From Acanthamoeba castellanii str. Neff (taxonomy: Eukaryota > Discosea > Longamoebia > Acanthamoebidae): a DNA stretch of 64,000 bases. The stretch covers positions 212,768 to 276,767 of the forward strand of contig NW_004457584.1 of the NCBI RefSeq assembly GCF_000313135.1, written 5' to 3'. Of the stretch, positions 59,843-64,000 are shown piece after piece (the first letter of the stretch is position 1; each line of letters opens with the position of its first letter). The translations under genes were made by a program, and so were the position numbers. The notes under the pieces were generated by a model, which searched no databases, was not told the origin of the DNA, and worked only from the letters and a program-made list of their open reading frames with translations.

Positions 59843-60624
59843 TCAGCTGGTGGTGGTGGAAAAGCAAGAGGAGGCATCATCGGTTGTGTGCGGGTAGAAG
59901 TGGCGGTACTGCTTCATGAGGGCGAATTTGTTGGAGCCCAGGTGGTGCAGGTAGTCCCACGAGTAGATGCCCGTGTCGTGCAGATCGTCGAACTCGATTC
60001 TACGCGCGTGAGGAATGCCGGCATTCCTACGATCAGCCAGCACCAAGATGGACGGCGACAAGGAAGAACTGTTGAAGTGAGGGTACTTACTGGATGGCAT
60101 AGTTGCCCACGGGCCGCACGTTGATGATGCCCACGTGACGCCTGCCCACCACCAACTTGTGTGTCGTATGTGCCGTGCGTCGTGTCGTGTGTCGTGTGTG
60201 CCCGTGTTTGGGGTGAAGAAGTGTCAACCGCGACCACATAGCAATAAGAAGGGTGATGCGCGTACGGGTGGGCCGGAAGCGGTGGCGGTGGGTTCGTGGT
60301 GGTGCGGTGCCGCAGCGGGGCTGTACACGCGCAGGTACTCGGCGGGGTACCGGAACCGCTCCTCGCCCGGCGGCCCTGCAGCTGCCGGTGGTGATGGAGA
60401 GGCGGTGGGCACGAACGCCACCTCCAGCACTCGCTCCGCCCCCCGCACGCGCACTTCTGCCACACGACGCCCTACGCTGCTGCTGCCCAGCAGTGTGAGT
60501 GGGCAACACCTGCGCTACGAGACCCTGTCCCGGTGGCGTACCCGGTGGTGCTGGCCGTTGCCAGCAGGCGCCTTCCGCCCCAAAGCTCGGCAGCATGCCG
60601 GCCACTCGACGCTACCCTGCGCAT
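59843..60624 (-). CDS. DUF971 (GBBH-like N-terminal domain) protein, probably mitochondrial
   Basis: The whole protein is one DUF971 domain, the fold found at the N-terminus of gamma-butyrobetaine hydroxylase and as short stand-alone proteins in bacteria and mitochondria. Signatures are FRYPAEYLRVYSP, LVVGRRHVGI, VRPVGNYAIQ and IEFDDLHDTGIYSWDYLHHL, followed by GSNKFALMKQY. I place the start at 60624 by joining a short first exon to the domain exon across a GT-AG intron (donor after about 60543, acceptor about 60511). That gives MRRVASSGRHAAELWGGRRL, an Arg-rich, acid-poor leader typical of mitochondrial import. Stand-alone DUF971 proteins have no settled function; roles near iron-sulphur proteins are suspected from bacterial gene neighbourhoods. 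The stop codon is at 59843. Confidence 0.8.
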
Positions 60625-61562
60625 TACTATCTTTTTCTTTTATTTGTTTTTTTGCGTTTTTCGTTTTATTCTGATTTTCGTTTTGCAGTTTATTTGTCGA
60701 CATGCAGGAGATAAAAAGCAGCGCCTTTTTCCCTCTTGGCGTATCCGCTATCCGCACAGCAGTAGCTCACCTTCACCACATCCGCCGCCATGCAGCAGGA
60801 CCCCTGCCGCGGCCACTTCTACACGCACGGTACCTCTTCCTTCCACGCCAAGCGTGTGCGAAAGTGGGAGGCTAGTGATGTTATGTCATAGAAGCATAAT
60901 TACGGCGTAGCTGCGCCGTTTTGGCGCGGCTACCGAGTTGGATGATAACGCCGAAGGCAAGGCCTTTGGTGATACAAATCTGAAGCCTCCCTCGTTCTAC
61001 TTGTTCTCTCCATCACTCCTCTTCCGCCTTACTCATTCTTCCTTTTTTTTCTCCACAGATGGCTAGCGTTTCCGTTTGAAATGTGAATGCTGCGCAGCTT
61101 TACCCATCCATGGCGTGCTTATCGCCGCACCACTTCGAAAGTGCGCCCAGTGGCCAAGTACAATGAGGTGAGTGCCCATCTCCGCCTGTCCATCCATTTT
61201 TTTAGACATGATGATCAACTTTTTTACGTGAGACGCCCCTCGCAAGGGGGCGGTTCTTTGATGGCCTTTCTTCCTTAGAAGTCTGAGCAAATCACTGTTT
61301 ATTCCACATTCCATCATGTTTTTGGACGTTGTTCTCACTGTTCTTGTCTCTTCACCCAGTGCACGGCCTTACCCTCGCCACCCATCGGCCGCAGCAGAGG
61401 CCCGCGAGAGTTCTCCGCTGAACGCGAGCTTCCACGAGGCTTGCCCGGGTGTGGTGTCCCAAGCTGGACTGCTGCTGTGGCCCACCGGGACGTGCAACTC
61501 GCACACCGCGCAATAAATAGCCAAGTGCTCCTATTTAAACTTTATGTCTCCTCACCACACTA
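60625..61562. other. gap with a possible short plus-strand gene
   Basis: These 938 bp lie between the DUF971 start and the UXT stop. An ATG at 60790 opens MQQDPCRGHFYTH and meets a good GT donor at 60832, and a plausible intron (GTGAGT donor near 61168, CAG acceptor near 61360) follows further on. Depending on which acceptor is used, a protein of 15 or about 90 residues results, the longer one ending at 61516. A different frame starting MLRSFTHPWRAYRRTTSKVR (61087) resembles a mitochondrial leader. None of these products is recognisable, so no gene is called. Confidence 0.3.
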
Positions 61563-62264
61563 CTATCGTCCGTCTTCCTCGTTGATGGTGGCCAGCTTCA
61601 TGAGCTCCGCAATGCCCGTGTACATCTGGTGAAGAAAGTTGCTGTAGGGGTTTGGCCAGCAAGAGGGAGGAGAGTGGCTGCGCGTACCGTTCGGATGCGC
61701 GACTTTATGCTGTTGGCGGTCTCTGCCAGCTCGTTCACGCGCCTGTGCACCATTCAGTGAGACTGAGCAAAGGGGTACAAGCTCTCGTGGTGCAGCGTAC
61801 CCAGTGAGATGGGCCTCCTTGAGCTCGATGAAGCTCAGTGCCTCCTTGGGAGTGAACTCCACGTGGAAGCCCAGACCAACATTCACGAACACCTTGGATG
61901 CGTCAGGCCTGTCGCATGGAAAGATGTGAGATTAATCTGCAGCTTCGAGGGTTGCGTTTCTACGTACACCTTGGCCTGGATGTAAAACTCGGAGCCCAAG
62001 TTCACCAGGGTCTTGAAAGCCTTGAGCTCGTTCTTTTCAATGGCCAACAAGTTGTTCTTGAGGGTCATGCTGCATACATTCACTCAAGATTAGTTCCACT
62101 CCCGCCAAATTCGAGAATCGCGATTGCGGGGGGCAGCACTAATCGGCAATTTGGCGCAGTAGCTTTTCCCTCTGATCCAACACGCTCTTGAGGTCCATCT
62201 TCAGCCGGTTTTCAATGAACGCCTCATACTCTGCTGCCTTTGCCCGCGCTTCTGCCAGCTCCAT
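61563..62264 (-). CDS. UXT: UXT homologue, prefoldin alpha-type protein
   Basis: UXT is a prefoldin-like subunit of the URI/R2TP chaperone network involved in assembling RNA polymerases and other complexes. From the ATG at 62264, MELAEARAKAAEYEAFIENR starts the N-terminal coiled-coil arm, continuing LKMDLKSVLDQREKLLRQI. The central beta-hairpin region reads LKAFKTLVNLGSEFYIQAKV and then VFVNVGLGFHVEFTPKEALS, matching the family pattern of VDLGCNFFV and GYGFFLELTLAEAL in human UXT. The second arm includes IELKEAHL and EL-AET-NSIK-type heptads and ends LMKLATINEEDGR. The small size (about 145 residues) fits the family. The general prefoldin subunit 5 would be the main alternative. Confidence 0.8.
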
Positions 62265-62544
62265 CTTGCACGATGAGGTATAACTAATTTTTAATTGCAT
62301 GAGGATTGATTTCTTCCCTTTGGTCGAAAGAAAGAAAAGATAAGGCGGAAAAATGGAGTGTTCGGTGGGTTGGCCCTTGTTGTGTTGTGGGGGTCAGCTG
62401 AGTAACGGAACAGGCTATGGACACGACGAGAGAGGAGTGGGTGGTGGAAAGGGGGATGATTGGTGGTGGTGGTCAGACTGGAAGCGAAAGGCCCGAGACG
62501 AGAGGACCCAGGAAAATTGCATCGTGCGTCGTCGTCATCGTCAT
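62265..62544. other. gap between UXT and START-domain gene
   Basis: These 280 bp hold the UXT promoter and the 3' flank of the START-domain gene. The stretch is rich in G on the plus strand. No gene is evident. Confidence 0.5.
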
Positions 62545-64000
62545 CTAGTGCTTTGGCGGGTTGGCAAGAGCATCGGCAGCGGTGGCGTTCAGTTCCTGCC
62601 AGGCGGGAAGCGAGGAAAGAGAGCGTAAGTCACCCCAGATTAGGGGGGGGGGAAGAAACGAAAACGAGGCAGCCATGGTGGTGGGCAGGGCGCGCGTACC
62701 TTGTTGGCGATGCTCTGGAGGTAGGGCATGGAGCCCTTCCACATCCGGTACAGGGCCTCCTCCTTGCCGATCTTCTCCAGGGTCTCGCAGATGTCCTCGT
62801 CGCAGATACGCTTGCCCGTGACCACGTACTGAATGGGCTCGTACAGCATCTGCATTGCGTGTGTGTGTGGCGCGGTGGAAAGATGAGAGGATGAGCCCTG
62901 CCCGAACATATAGGGGGGAAGGGTCTTTTTTTATACCTCGGGCTTGCCGTTGTGGTTGTCGATCGCCTTGTTGAGCAGCCGGCGCAGCTTGTCGGCCTTC
63001 CACTCCTCGGCGGGGAGCTCGGTGAACTTGCGGAGCATCTCCTCGACCATGGCCTCGGTGAGGAGGATGGCGTTCTTGAGCGTGTTGATGCAGAGCGGCT
63101 GCGACACGTTCACCGTGTTGACCACACTGGAGACCACACACGGCACACACGTCAGCAGTCTCGCTCTCTACTCTCTGTGTGTGTGGCTGACGGGAGCGTA
63201 CATGGTGGGGATCCAGCCCATGGGGTTGAGCTGCACGAGGTACGTGATCTCGCATCGGGGCTTGCCGGTAACGGGGTCGTTGTCGAGCGGCTTGATGACG
63301 AAGCCGCTGGACTTGAGCATGCCGCGGACGAAACCCTCCTCCACGGGAATGTCATCCCTCTCAATGCTGTTCACGACGGTCACGAAGAGGCCATCATCCT
63401 ACACGCACGCATGACGAAGCAACACGTTGTAGCCATCGGGTCAGCAGCTCGGCACCACGATACAAATGGAGGGGGAGGGAGCACGAACGGTGATCTTCTC
63501 GCCAGCGATGATGACGAAGTCGCGAGAAGCGACGGGCCAGGGAGCGCTGAACTTGTAGTTGCACACGCGCACGGTGGGGGTCAACTCGATCTTGTAGGTG
63601 CCGCCGAGGAACTGCAGAGATGCAAAAAAAGAGGCAAAACAAATATATTAATTAATTAGGAAAATGGACCAGAGGGTTAAAAAAAAACGAGTAGCAGCTG
63701 ATGATCTGCAGAAGCGGGCCGCAGTACGTACCATGTCGTCCCAGTACTTCCTGAGATCGACCTGCACCAGATGCAGACGCAGCACCTCCGCAGTGGCAGG
63801 GATGATGCCCTTACCACGGAAGCACCTGACGGGGTCATCAGGGTGGTCCTTGCTGTGAATGGTGATGCCCTATTGCAAAAAATAAAAGGAAAACATAGAG
63901 ATAGATGAGTGAGTGTGTGCGCAGGTGGTAATTATGAACGAGATCTCGAAGTAGCGAGGCGGCGTACATCCTGCTCCTTCCAGAACACCCAGCCCTCGTC
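62545..64000 (-). CDS. START-domain lipid-binding protein, 5' end outside the window
   Basis: The START fold forms a hydrophobic tunnel for one lipid or sterol. The gene enters from the right edge, so its beginning is missing. Visible exons read WVFWKEQD and GITIHSKDHPDDPVRCFRGK, the VDLRKYWDDM helix, FLGGTYKIELTPTVRVCNYK, the APWPVASRDFVII strand typical of the family, VVNSIERDDIPVEEGFVRG, KPRCEITYLVQLNPMGWIPT and a C-terminal amphipathic helix with NVSQPLCINTLKNAILL. After the domain, a helical tail of about 100 residues (EEWKADKLRRLLNKAIDNHN; RICDEDICETLEKIGKEEAL) ends DALANPPKH with the stop at 62545. Ligand and location cannot be told from this part. Confidence 0.88.

Overview
The window is eukaryotic nuclear DNA, most likely from Acanthamoeba or a close amoebozoan relative. 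That assignment is an inference. It rests on GC-rich coding exons with strong third-position GC, many short introns that usually open with GTACG, introns full of CA/TG and CGTGT-type microsatellites, short intergenic gaps, and a receptor that joins a TKL kinase, a class III cyclase domain and a second kinase, an architecture I associate with Acanthamoeba. Nineteen protein genes are supported. I saw no tRNA, rRNA, CRISPR array or intact transposon. Genes are given as whole spans from start to stop codon, introns included; exon joins were worked out by eye.

Left third (1-25.5 kb): PDS5 (minus) and separase (plus) are divergently transcribed from a gap of about 300 bp, so two opposing cohesin regulators share one promoter region. 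Separase converges on a family 14 glycosyltransferase. Then come phosphoglycerate kinase (plus), a PTEN lipid phosphatase with a very long extra C-terminus (minus), and a DCN1-like cullin-neddylation factor with an N-myristoylation-type start (minus).

Middle (25.9-41.2 kb), all on the plus strand: the decapping enzyme Dcp2, with an insertion in its Nudix box and an added zinc-finger-like segment; eIF4G with its eIF4E-binding site, MIF4G, MA3 and W2 domains; V-ATPase proteolipid subunit c; and prolyl oligopeptidase. Dcp2 and eIF4G are neighbours that act at opposite ends of the life of a capped mRNA.

Right third (42-64 kb): a single-pass receptor of about 1,700 residues with two PstS-like solute-binding domains, an EGF-like motif, a transmembrane helix, a kinase, a class III cyclase domain and a second kinase. 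This is the most unusual gene in the window. After it come an odd actin-related protein gene with a missing N-terminal segment, dynein light intermediate chain head-to-head with a CENP-A-type centromeric histone H3, a Polycomb-group RING protein (PCGF type), a PAP2-family membrane protein with an altered motif, a DUF971 (GBBH-like N-terminal) protein with a mitochondrial-type leader, the prefoldin-like protein UXT, and a START-domain protein that runs off the right edge.

Several genes concern chromosome segregation or chromatin (PDS5, separase, cenH3, dynein LIC, PCGF), but they are spread through the window and most are probably not co-regulated beyond the two head-to-head pairs.
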